This document shows, piece after piece, positions 12,537 through 22,749 of a stretch of DNA of 64,000 nt. The notes below the pieces were generated by a model, which was given only the letters and a program-made list of their open reading frames with translations, had not been told where the DNA came from and did not search any database. How positions within the stretch are numbered: the stretch's first letter is position 1; the number at the start of each line of letters is the position of its first letter. The stretch lies in assembly GCA_027405735.1 (NCBI GenBank), contig JAPEHQ010000001.1, positions 2,480,001 to 2,544,000 on the forward strand, in the 5' to 3' direction. The translations under genes and the position numbers were made by a program. This DNA is from Mucor racemosus. Its lineage: Eukaryota; Mucoromycota; Mucoromycetes; Mucorales; Mucoraceae.

Positions 12537-12590
12537 CTGTCGAGCCCAGATTATACTAGTAAATTTGGCTGGCAAAGCCCGGCTCGACAC
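12537..12590. repeat. Short palindromic element, copy 1
   Basis: About 54 bp bounded by TGTCGAGCC and its complement GGCTCGACA. The inside closely matches a second copy at 16,769-16,822 (same order, a few substitutions), and both are followed by CCAATGCTA. It could be a tiny MITE or a structured insertion. Confidence 0.7.
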
Positions 12591-12603
12591 CAATGCTACT
12601 ACC

Positions 12604-12960
12604 AAGTACCAACTATCAAAGGTATACCATAATTATTACTTATTAGTTTGTTAATTGATTTTACTAATAAATCAATTTTTATAGGTCAAAAGTAAGTTTG
12701 TTCTGGTAAAGCATTGAATAAATTGGTTTGGGACAAAGAGGGTAAAAAGGTGGCAATAGGTCCCAGTGATGGCCATGTTTATGTTTGTGATGTTGGAGGG
12801 ATAGGACTAAAACTTAATGTAAATACCTCTAGCGCATTAATTATCAAGTAAGACTATATTATCATCAAATAAACTACCACACAATATTAACATATTTAAA
12901 TATTTACAGTAATAAGCCTGAATCAAGTGGGTACAGCATTGTAAATTCTTGAAAAAGTTC
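12604..12960 (+). pseudogene. Dynein intermediate chain C-terminal fragment (D1 copy)
   Basis: The frame at 12,711-12,848 encodes LNKLVWDKEGKKVA followed by SDGHVYVCDVG. This resembles the last WD40 blades of cytoplasmic dynein intermediate chains (pattern LN-W---G---A-GDS-G---YDVG). Intron-like borders survive on both sides (acceptor TTTTATAG before it, GTAAG at 12,849 and TTTACAG near 12,907), so the copy arose by DNA duplication rather than from a retro-transcript. The downstream exon stops after about 12 codons and no upstream WD repeats are present, so it is a broken remnant. The intact parent gene is not in this window. Confidence 0.6.
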
Positions 12961-14162
12961 TCAAGTATTATAAAATCTCTTATTTTTAAGACTTACAAGG
13001 CTTATAAGCGGAATATTAATTTAGAAAATTATTTTTGTCCAGATCATCAATTTTGACATTTTTTAATTTTTTTTTTCTGATTTTGCAAATTTAGAGTTAG
13101 TTCTACTATCAATCATAAAAACAAAAAATATACACACATACATAATTTAGCGCTCTATTTGCTCCATAAAAAATAACAAACATTTTTATTTTAAAATATG
13201 ACATGAAAATCCTTTAATCAAAAATCCGTTTTTTGGGAAAAAATACAAAGTTTCATTACTTGACATTTAATATTAAGCTTTTATAAAATCTGTATTAATT
13301 ATGGCTACAATTTTCTCTCACATTGTAGTATATTTAAACGTTGATTTTGGTATCAAAATTTGATTTTTCTGATTTTTGATAAAAATCATGAGTGTTGGTA
13401 AGGATAAAATGAGTTACCAAAAATGTCCGCTAAAAAGTCTGAATTTTCAGACCATACGTGGTTAAATATAAGAAAAGTAAAAAAAAAACTCATTTTCATT
13501 TAAAGCTTAGATATATAACATAGTATAAAAGACTTAGCCGTTCGATCATGTTATGCTCAATTATGGCGTCGCTCTACGGGGTCGCGTTTGCAATTTTTTA
13601 ATCAATGTATGATATGGCAGACAGTTTTTCTAGTAGAAAAATGTATGTTTCTATGATAGCAGATATTGCCTATTCTGCTTAGTTTATGGGTTGATGAGCT
13701 GTAATGCTGCTTTTACATTGGCTGAAATGTGCAATTTAGCAGGGTTTTAAATGCGCTACTAAATAATGTAAAGCCTTGAAAATCCTTTTCTACGTGTGTT
13801 GTTTCGTTGTTTCTCTCTTTTTGTTTTCATGTTCCAAGGATATATTCACCACCGTTTGATTAGGCATATCAGACTATCAAGCTGGTATTCTTTTCTTGTA
13901 TCTGATGAATACGCATGCTAACATAAGACACTAATGTTTTTAATATAGGTAGCAGTCGTTATATTAGAAACAGATATTTTTATTTGACCGCATTTTAGGA
14001 TCAAATTCAAATATCATTATTTACTACTGCATTGGTGGACGTATTTCTTGATTACCAGAACAAATCGAAGGCAATGGTATTTATATCTACTCAATGAAAA
14101 GCTAGAACTGGCTATAAACCCACAAAATGTTCCAGAAAAGTGATAAAATTTCAAATGATATA

Positions 14163-14521
14163 TGATGTGAACTACTGACAGTCTTTCACACATCAAATTG
14201 AATTAGTAATGAATAACATGAATCTGGTGTGAGAACCAAGATTATTAAATATAGAAACTTAACTATAACTTAAAATCACAAACAACAATTATAGATAATT
14301 GTATAACCTGAATTAGTAATTGCTGATCTCTTTTCCCATCAGCTTTAAAACCAAGAAGATCAAATTACTGCATTAGTAATTTGAATTAGACATTTAATAT
14401 AAACACCACAACGAACGATTGATCGAGCAGATGAATCGTTGCTTTACTTTATACCTTTAATAAACTTAGAAGAGTTATAATTGTATTTCCTATCGCTTTT
14501 TATAATTACGTTTTTGTAGCA
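14163..14521. mobile_element. Solo LTR, 359 bp, TSD ATATA
   Basis: Absent from the duplicate at 33.2 kb. The insert starts TGATGTGAAC and ends TTTGTAGCA (TG...CA) and is flanked by ATATA at 14,158-14,162 and 14,522-14,526. The other copy has one ATATA at the same place. These are the hallmarks of an LTR-retrotransposon solo LTR. It does not resemble the second LTR nearby. Confidence 0.8.
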
Positions 14522-14585
14522 ATATAGAAACAAAAAAAAAGAATAATTTAATGTTTTGTGTAATAACCATAGTTTCGACCGTAGC

Positions 14586-15393
14586 TGATCTATCAGAATT
14601 ACAACATTCGATATATAGAAGATCTCCGACAAATCTAGCAGATCTTATCTATCCAGTAACTGGTTCCTGTCACCCAGGAACTACTAATGAAACATAACGT
14701 ATAGCAATATTACCACTGAAACATAACATGTTATATCCCTACACATTAATAATAATATCTATTGTCATATCTAATGGATCCCTGTCCATTAGATCTTATC
14801 ACACAATTCCAATAACTATATAAACCCATATTTAATTTATTCTAATAAACGGTACAGTCGTGATTCGATTTAGTGGACTCATAAATAACGGATTTTCGAT
14901 TTAATGGACAGTTTGAAATCTCCCGTTTTTTTTTCAATAATTTTACTGCCTAAATCCACTGAATCGATTCAGTGGATAGTGGACAATTTTGTTTCTACCA
15001 GTCCACTATATTAGTAAAATATAAATACTATTGGATAAAACTGTATTTAGCCGGCAATAGCTTGATCTGGTAGCCATGAAATTAGAAGAAATATGGAGAG
15101 TAACTAAATCACGTGCCTAATTTACCTCAGTTTTTTAATAAATTTCTTGTTATTCACTGTTCAATTCAGTTGCTCGAATATGAAAAGTTTTTATTAAAAA
15201 TATTGTTTAATACTATAAACTAGTAACGCCTTTTTATTCTCATTTTTTGATCCAGTATTACGGAAAATGATTTATTCGATTTAGTGGAAAATTCGATTTA
15301 GTGGACACTTTTCTCCCTCCCAACGATTCCATTAAATCGAATCACGACTGTACTTTTTACGTTGATTTTAATTTATAAAGTCTCGATAAATCA
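14586..15393. mobile_element. Solo LTR, about 310 bp, split by a MITE; TSD GTAGC
   Basis: Absent from the duplicate copy, where GTAGC occurs once. It begins TGATCTATCAG and ends GATAAATCA, with GTAGC at 14,581-14,585 and 15,394-15,398. It contains a TATA-like TATATAAACC near 14,816 and AATAAA-like sequence near 14,845, as expected for an LTR promoter and polyadenylation region. The MITE at 14,855-15,350 inserted into it later. Confidence 0.8.
14855..15350. mobile_element. MITE with pogo/Tigger-like ends, TSD TA
   Basis: A 496-bp element with terminal inverted repeats beginning CAGTCGTGATTCGATTTA on both ends, flanked by TA at 14,853-14,854 and 15,351-15,352. The motif CGATTTARTGGA recurs subterminally. 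There is no open frame, so it is non-autonomous. CAGT ends with a TA duplication point to the Tc1/mariner-pogo superfamily. Confidence 0.85.
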
Positions 15394-15819
15394 GTAGCTA
15401 CTGTATACTTGAAAACAAATCTTTTTACAACTGACAATCGTAAACTAAAATAGTAAATTTAAAGAAGGTTAATTTGTTTAAATTTTATGTGTGATAAAGT
15501 AACATATATAATCTTAGATTTGGTGGCTTGCATATAAATTTAAGCAGTAAGTGTTATTTAAGTTTATGCTGGAGCAAAAGCCATTATTGTTGCTGTAAAC
15601 ATTATAGCTATAAACATATTTACAAATGATGATAATCGTAAATATATCGGCTATTGCATGTATTGTTCTACATCAACAATGTATTGAATTGTATTGTGTA
15701 TAACCTACATTAATAAAAGCAAATGTAGTTTAAAAATTTATTCTAATAAAAAAATGTAATGGAGTTTTGAGAACGGCACGATGCTCATGTACAAACCAAT
15801 TTGTGCCCATACAATCAGC

Positions 15820-16015
15820 TCATTATGCGCATCGTCAGATTTTATTATTATGTACAAATAGGGATAATGATATGCTTTTGGGCAAGTCTACTATTATGCA
15901 CGTATGGGATTAATGTCATGCACACGGACAGAATCTATAATTCTGCACATACTAGGGTTAGCGTTGTGCGCTTGTGCAGTTCCTTTTGTTGTGCCCATGT
16001 GCATATTGTTATCTT
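15820..16015 (+). repeat. Degenerate tandem repeat, period about 47 bp
   Basis: Four to five poorly conserved units, each starting near TGCAC or TGTAC followed by a GGGNTTAATGT-like core and ending in CTATTATTA or similar. The open frame at 15,801-16,073 arises from the repeat and is not convincing as a gene. The rest of 15,644-16,440 holds nothing recognised. Confidence 0.5.
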
Positions 16016-16768
16016 TTTAACCATATTCAGTGGGCACAACAGCTCAGGATATAGTATGCAGCCCACCTGCTGAGCACAACAAAATTATCTTGTGCAGCAC
16101 AGGTCAACCGTAGTGGCATTATTGTAAAGTGCTTTTAATAAACGTGCGCAGTAAGCTATAGGTGCCGCACTTTATTTATAGTTCTCCCAACACACAGTAG
16201 GTTGTAAGCGTTGCCCTTTGAGATCAGCGTGTCAAAGATATGTATCTACTCTCATGTAAAGTTGGAAGTTATTAGCATTGAATTTAGTTAAGCGAGACAG
16301 GATTTTTGGTGTCGGTTTTTTACGGTTGTAAAATGTAGGTTTCAGATGGTTCTCAAATGCTTTTCGAATGCTTTCGCCCAATATTGAGTCAAATTACGTG
16401 AGATTTTCAATGAAGATGTATTTCCCCTCTACGGACCATTGCTATTTATTGTCCGAGAATAGAAGAGTCAATACCAGAAAATAGGTGCACTAGCCAAACA
16501 TTGACCAAAATTGACCAAAATTGACCTAAAATTGGCTATAAAAATTGCGCAGCTAAATTGAAGCACTAATTTTTTGTATTCACAAAAGATAGATCCAACT
16601 CCATCACGCTACCCTGGATTTTTATTTCAGCAAAAAATATTGAGCTTTCGTCGAGATTGTTGCATCCACTGGTTATTTGTAAGATAATGAACCTTTTGGT
16701 TTGTAATCCTTATTGATAAAAAATAAGCTCAACTTGAATGTGCTGTGTATTAATGTAAATCAGGGTTG

Positions 16769-16822
16769 TTGTCGAGCCCAGCTTATACTGGTAAACTTGG
16801 CTGGCAAAATACGGCTCGACAC
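16769..16822. repeat. Short palindromic element, copy 2
   Basis: Second copy of the 54-bp element at 12,537-12,590, bounded by TGTCGAGCC and GGCTCGACA, followed by CCAATGCTA in both cases. Confidence 0.7.
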
Positions 16823-17846
16823 CAATGCTATACTAATGTAAATAGATTGATCTAACATGAAGTTTCATCAGAAAGATGCAATCAATCCAATACTGATCTA
16901 ACGGATAAATGTAATATAGAATTTGTATATAAATATGACAAATTATTGATATTAAATAAAGATTATCCTCAGTTTTTGTGTGTGATTTAATTTAGCAAGT
17001 TCCTTTATTAAATTATATATTTTTCTTGCTACAATATTTATTCTAAATCTTGTGCATTTCAGAGATAATCAAAATAATAGTTCATATTACAGCTTAAAGC
17101 CTATAATGCTATAATAACGGGGTTCCAAAATTGATATCAAAAAATGATCGAAAAATGGTTCAAAAAATAAAATCATTTAATCGCTCATGGACTGCAAAAT
17201 AAGCTGCAGTAGGGTACTAAATGTTTCTTGTATAGTTTTGAGTTCTACGTCTATCTAAACAAAATTCAAATAAATGCTTCACATTAAATTTTGCATAAAA
17301 TGTAATTGAAATTTTGGAGGTTTTTTGAGGATAAGGAATAATTTTTATAAGTATATTTTAAATATACGTAATGAAGGTGATGCATAATAAAATTTTCTCT
17401 CGATTAAGCTATTGGTAAACCTTCTATCTGCATTTTTCGTAGAGAAAACGAGATTTTTGTCCATTTTTTTTCAAATTCAGAATTTGGGATGTGGGTATAC
17501 AAGGGAAAAATTGAGGCTAGAAACGAGGGTATCCCTTTGTACACATTTTTGAGGATATCTCTACGAAAAACCAATATTTTGAAAAAATATAAATTGGGTC
17601 CAAGGGAGCTCAACGAGCTCAATGGCATGAATGTAAAAAAAACGCTTCTCAATTTAACCAATATTTTGAAATCGACTACAGAAATGCCAAAAAAGTGAAA
17701 AAAAAATAAAAGTGCTCAGAATTTTTTCATACTGAAATATGTTATAGAGTACTTCAAAACAAGTAAGTTTTATTATTCAAAAATGTTAGTATAACTTAAT
17801 TTTTCGTAGAGATATGAAGCCTTAAAGTTTTTAATTTTTAACAGTG

Positions 17847-18505
17847 TGCAATAAAATTGAAGTAATTTTATAAAAATAAAAAATAAAATAAAAAAATAAA
17901 AGCGTTGATAAATACAATTATAGTCTTTCCACGGTTTTATTGTGATTAAAAGAAATCTGAAGAAAAAGAATGATATCTTCATAAAGTATGCTATATTTAT
18001 AGGAATTGTAAAATAGTGGATGTTTGTGTGTTGATGCCTATTTTACAGATGTTCAATCATAATGTCTTTTATTGACATTCTTTTATAAGATACTTGGTTG
18101 AGATGTTGATACTTTGTTTGATATGATAGAATATCATTAGATGGATGTTGATCTTTCAACATTCCAGTTATAATTTAAAATGCAACTGAGCTTATTTTTA
18201 TGGGATGTGATTCCTTATCTAGAATTACTGCAACTGCGTTTTTATGAGCAGGAGTTTTGGAATATATTATTAATGCAACATAAGTACAGCTTTATATCAT
18301 AGGTGTCGTGTTGTAGAAGGTTGTATTTTGATCAGGAATACTTTCTTTTACAGGCACCAGCAATATAGAGTTTCCTCGTAATGCTTATTGGGATCTGATT
18401 GGAACTCAGTCCTTATGGAGCGAGATTCAGGTACGAATCGAGATCAGTTATTTTTCTAAAATGACAATGGCAACTTTGGTCTATAAAACGTGTCATTTCA
18501 TTGCA
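17847..18505. mobile_element. Unclassified 659-bp insertion in U copy 2
   Basis: Interrupts the conserved B half exactly: the sequence before and after joins to match other copies. Flanked by CAGTG on both sides (17,842-17,846 and 18,506-18,510). Ends are short inverted repeats TGCAATRAAAT. It contains an exon-like segment at about 18,355-18,431 with acceptor TTTTACAG and donor GTACG (frame includes FPRNAYWDLIG). The superfamily is unclear; a 5-bp duplication is uncommon among DNA transposons. Confidence 0.55.
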
Positions 18506-18830
18506 CAGTGAAATACCTATAAAAATCCGAAACATTAGCATTGAAAAAGTTATACCAACTGCAAAAAATAGGGAATTTTCAGATACTTGTTTTTGGATTA
18601 AAGTTGATCATCTCAGGTACATTGACATATAATTTTTTCTTGGTATTATTTAGCGAAAAAAAAAAGTAGAGTATGGATGAAAAATGAGACCCAGTTTTCA
18701 ACGAATTTTACCTGTTTTTGAGTCTTTCATGAGATATAGTATAAATTTAGGAGCAAGTAGCATAATGAGACCAGTTAATATCTGTGTGTATAGCAATGTT
18801 TAAGGTGTATTCTAAAAATTGTTTAGTACG

Positions 18831-19534
18831 ATGTTAGTTATAGAAAGAGGGCATGATCCGATTTTGAATTTTCCAAAAATTTAAATTTTGCTCTAATAGC
18901 TATTAGGTATCTAAAAGATATCGTAATCCATTTTTACTGCTAGAGTATAACTTTTTTTAAATGAACATTCAAAGTCTCACAGCAAGTTAATGAGCTATAT
19001 AAAATGAAATAGATTGATTTAAAACCACAGGATGCAAATAGCAACGACTGGTGTGGTATAAGTTGAATCTAACTGGCTATATTATAGTGCTTAATCATTC
19101 ATCCGAAGTCTCTTTCTTTCCTTCCAAAGTTTAAAATTCCATCATCGTTCGATATATATCAAGCATTCAAACCAGATAAAGCAATCATGATTAAGAACGT
19201 TTTTTTTTTTTTTGTTCGAGCCTTGGTCGAAATATTCATCGTTTTACAAACTTTCATATTTTTTTGTATTAATTTGAAAGTTGGTGGCTAGTAGGGAAAA
19301 GTAAGAAACTGAAAATCGACAGCTGTTAAATTCAGCAAACTTTAATGCCAGGAAAAAATTTAAATGATTAACCTTAATAATGTAGTACACATGTCATTAT
19401 GTTTCAAAAAAATTGTGAGATACTGGAAGGTTTATTATTATTATTTTGATAAGAATACATTAGGGAGTTTGTAGATTGAATAAATGTAAATACGAAAATA
19501 TTGTAAAAATTGTATTTAATGTTACAAAAAGTTA
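18831..19534. other. Intergenic region, no gene recognised
   Basis: AT-rich sequence downstream of the stress-protein stop. No exon, RNA gene or repeat match was recognised. Confidence 0.5.
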
Positions 19535-20417
19535 TTACTTTGGAACGTTGAATGCATCTACAGAAAAATAGACACGTTAAAGCAAATATTGGTCATTCTT
19601 AAAGTTTAGCTACTTACTCAAAACGTCAGTAAATGTTGCCTGTTTCTTTGAATCCAATTCTTTACGAGCTTCAATTTCAGATGGTTCTAATTTACAAATT
19701 AAAACAGGACATGGGCAATGTTTTGTCAAATAACTAGAAACTGATCCCATAACAGTTCTTTTTTATATGTGTAAGTTTAGGTAAACCCTCCTTGCTTCAA
19801 AATTTAAACATACCTTTTGACAGCACCTAGACCACGAGAGCCGGTTATTAAATATGCAGGTTTTGACATACGGCAATAATCTGTAATAGATTCTTTAGGG
19901 ACACCTCTTAAAATTTCGGATGTAACGTGTGAAAACTATACAATTAAAATACCAACCCGTCAAAAAAGGTAATCAAACAATCTCGCATTTTTCAATTACT
20001 TACGCCAATCTTTCTTAAGGAGTTTACAATTTCGTAAATCATAGAATTAGCAGCATTAGCCATATCAGAGTCAAGAACTTCTTCACGAATACCGCCCGAG
20101 GTACCAGTAGCAGACAACATGGGAGCAAACAAATTACGATAATCTGATTGACTTACGATATGAAGGAGACGAATATCATCGCTAGTTCTAATTAAGCCAA
20201 GACTAATAGATTTAGATATCATGGCATCACCATAATTTGAATGGTCATAAGCGATAACAATGACACGACGTTTATGAGTGTGTCGTCCATGAGTAGATGC
20301 TTCATGTGGGGCAGCATTGGGGCTGGTTGGTGAAGCAGGTGAAGGGAAAAAACCAGCAGGTAATGTATTCAAGTTTTCTAGGCGTTGATCAAGACTTTTA
20401 TTAGCAGAGGGTTCCAT
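19535..20417 (-). CDS. Universal stress protein (UspA) family protein
   Basis: Four exons (20417-20004, 19935-19814, 19757-19618, 19557-19535) join to 699 nt, 232 aa. A Pro/Ser-rich N-terminus of about 70 residues precedes the UspA alpha/beta fold: basic strand KRRVIVIAYDHS, then the helix GDAMISKSISLGL. The nucleotide-binding signature near the C-terminus, GSRGLGAVKRTVMGSVSSYL, matches the ATP-binding G-2x-G-9x-G-S pattern of this family. A short charged C-terminal tail follows. Homologues take part in stress responses, but the exact role here cannot be inferred. An in-frame ATG at 20,534 would add a low-complexity leader and is less likely. Confidence 0.9.
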
Positions 20418-22600
20418 ATTTATTATTATTATTTTAGTAGAAGAAGAAGAAGAGAAATGATTTGCTTTGAATTGAGACGTATTTATGCATTGTGTCAGCA
20501 TCAGCATCAGATACGAATAAAACAAATTACGCATGTTTCAAAGTCCCCTGTTCTTCGGGAAATAACGTTGTTCTTTTTAATGCATTTGCACAAGCTTTTG
20601 TGGAGTGTCCGGAAGATGGATTTCCACTGAAAACAATAGGGCTTTATTTTTTGTCAAATGTAAAAAGGAGGCAAAAATGCCGTACAACTATTAAAATCAT
20701 ACGACTTTTTTTTTTTTTTTTCTTTTTTTTCTTGTAGGTATTATATTTCATTTGAGATAACTACATAAATCGTACATATATAGAAAACAGCTTGTAAATC
20801 CTAATTGTCACTTCACTTTTACCTTCATGTTATTTACCCATGCTTAATAATTTAAGACATTTGGAGGATACAAAAAATGGATATACGAAATGAGGGAGTG
20901 GGGGCGGTTTTTTCATACGAAAAGGGCGATCAATCTTTCTTTCAAATTTGTAATTTTTGCCTTCCTAAATATGTTGTATTATATCCAAGAATCAATCCTC
21001 ATCCTGTAGAGAAAAGTAAAATTGTTTCAGTTTGAAATGTGATTTTGCACGCACCGTTTAAAAAGCTGTGTCACTCAACAAATTTTTCTGCTACTTGTAT
21101 AAAAAAATAATCACGTACTACTAGTGTGGCACTCAAATGCATTGTATGCTTTTTTATGGCTTTATTGCTGTCGAAAGAATGCGAAAAATCTTCAAAGATA
21201 AGTGAATCGATAATACAACATCTGCTGATTCAAAATCCGACCCACACAAAATTCAGGAGAATTTATCAATGGTATCCTATAATCGGACAGAACACTTCAA
21301 ATAAAAAAAAATTAATTCAGAGTCTTGCTTCATACCAATGCAACAGGGCTCTGAACTCCATGATTCCATTAGATCTCTTAGAATAGAGATATTAAGTTTT
21401 AAACATAGGTTTCTGATCCGAGAATTCATTAACCTAATTGATGCAATGGAGCTTCAAATACGATTCTTTGGCCAATTAATCGAGCTTCCATTTCCTTTTT
21501 TTTGCTGCTGTTAGTTCCTGGATATTGCAAAAAATGAAAACCAGGTTGTAACTGCAGCTGTAAATGACAAAAAGTCTACATATGGCGTATTAAATGTCAT
21601 CAAATGAACAAAATCAATCAATCTAAGCACTTTTAAAAGCTAGTTTTCGTAGTTTGCGGCCATTTCCAACGCTTAGAAGTATACCAAACAATTGCTATCA
21701 ATCAACAGATTCATTCCGAACCATTACTACAATTTTTTCCAGATCATAATTTTTATTCAATTTTTGCCTTATTATACCTCATCCAAAATCTCAAAATTTA
21801 TAAATTTCAATTTTTCGTGAGGAAAATGCAACTTTTTACTAAGGTGTTTATTGGACATATAAGACCCAAATAATTATCTCTTTCTGCTGGCAATGTTTAT
21901 TTTGGGTCCACAAGGTGATTTTTTTGACTTTTACTAAAATAACGAAAATCTTACATTCTGAGAGTTATATATAAATTTGGAATGTAAAATGTATAAATAA
22001 AAAATATTGACAAATAGAAAATAATAAAATACATATACTTTATTAGTAAATTTTTAAATTAGCTCAAATGATTTTGGCTGAAAAAATCCTTTGAAAGTGA
22101 TTTTTTTTTTTGAAGATGTCAAATTGGATCAAAATCGTGGCCAATGGAAATTGCATTTTAATCACCGCTGCTTATGTTTTTCCTGAGGTTAATGCTAGAT
22201 TATCAGCTTATAAAGTGCTTGAAAATACATATAAGCTAAAATAAAAACAATGTCAAGAAGCATGAATCTAATGTTATGGTACTAGGTTTTACTTTATAAT
22301 GAAAAAACAATTAGAAAACTTGTAAATCAGGATTATATTCTGTCAGTGGTTTTGGAATTTCCTTCATATGTTTCAGCTTTGTGAGATTTTGTATGCACAT
22401 TTAAGCTTAAAATATATATTTCAAAGTACTATTTGCTACTTGTAGCATCTCAAAAATGCTGCTGTATTTTTTTTACAAGAAATGTTATAAACTTTTCTAT
22501 TGTGTTTTTAATGACATTAAAAAGTACTTTCATTTTGAATCCCTGAAACAAATCCAGTAAAAAATAAGATGATGGTTGGCTGTTACTGATTTTTACAAGC
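20418..22600. other. Long intergenic region, no gene recognised
   Basis: Divergent interval between the stress-protein gene and POL1, AT-rich, with a poly-T stretch at 20,707-20,738. The frame at 21,126-21,386 has no family signature, and the frames beside 20,385-20,737 are antisense or 5' leader of the stress gene. Nothing else was recognised. Confidence 0.5.
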
Positions 22601-22620
22601 AAGATGGCCCGGGAGGAGAG

Positions 22621-22688
22621 CGCGTTCCTTATAAAAGTGTCAACCAAGTCCTCAGCCGCGACCATTAATTCATAACGCGAGCATCGCG
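22621..22688. promoter_or_regulatory. Cluster of CGCG motifs upstream of POL1
   Basis: Four CGCG cores (22,621; 22,657; 22,676; 22,685) in 68 bp of otherwise AT-rich DNA, 62-129 bp before the POL1 ATG. One reads ACGCGA, close to the MluI cell-cycle box bound by MBF in fungal replication-gene promoters. A TATAAAA lies at 22,630-22,636. Function is inferred only. Confidence 0.4.
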
Positions 22689-22749
22689 AAGAAAAAAAAA
22701 AGATTTTAATCTTTCTTTCATATTTGTATTGAAATAAAATCGATAGAAA

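Larger units (their letters stand above)
12604..15643 (+). repeat. Segmental duplication, copy D1
   Basis: Matches the reverse complement of 31,275-34,720 over nearly its whole length (roughly 90-95% by eye). It includes a dynein-intermediate-chain gene fragment and non-coding flanks. Relative to the other copy it carries two LTR-type insertions (14,163-14,521 and 14,586-15,393). It lacks the Tc1 element found in the other copy and keeps a single TA at the equivalent place, 15,609-15,610. Confidence 0.88.
16440..18830 (+). repeat. Dispersed repeat family U, copy 2
   Basis: Positions 16,450-16,680 match 390-600 and 36,240-36,340. Positions 17,090-17,846 and 18,506-18,830 match the B half of the palindromic units (50,577-51,480) and copies 1 and 3. 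A short palindromic element lies at 16,769-16,822 and a foreign 659-bp segment at 17,847-18,505. It contains open frames on both strands around 17,404-17,698 shared with other copies. Confidence 0.8.
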
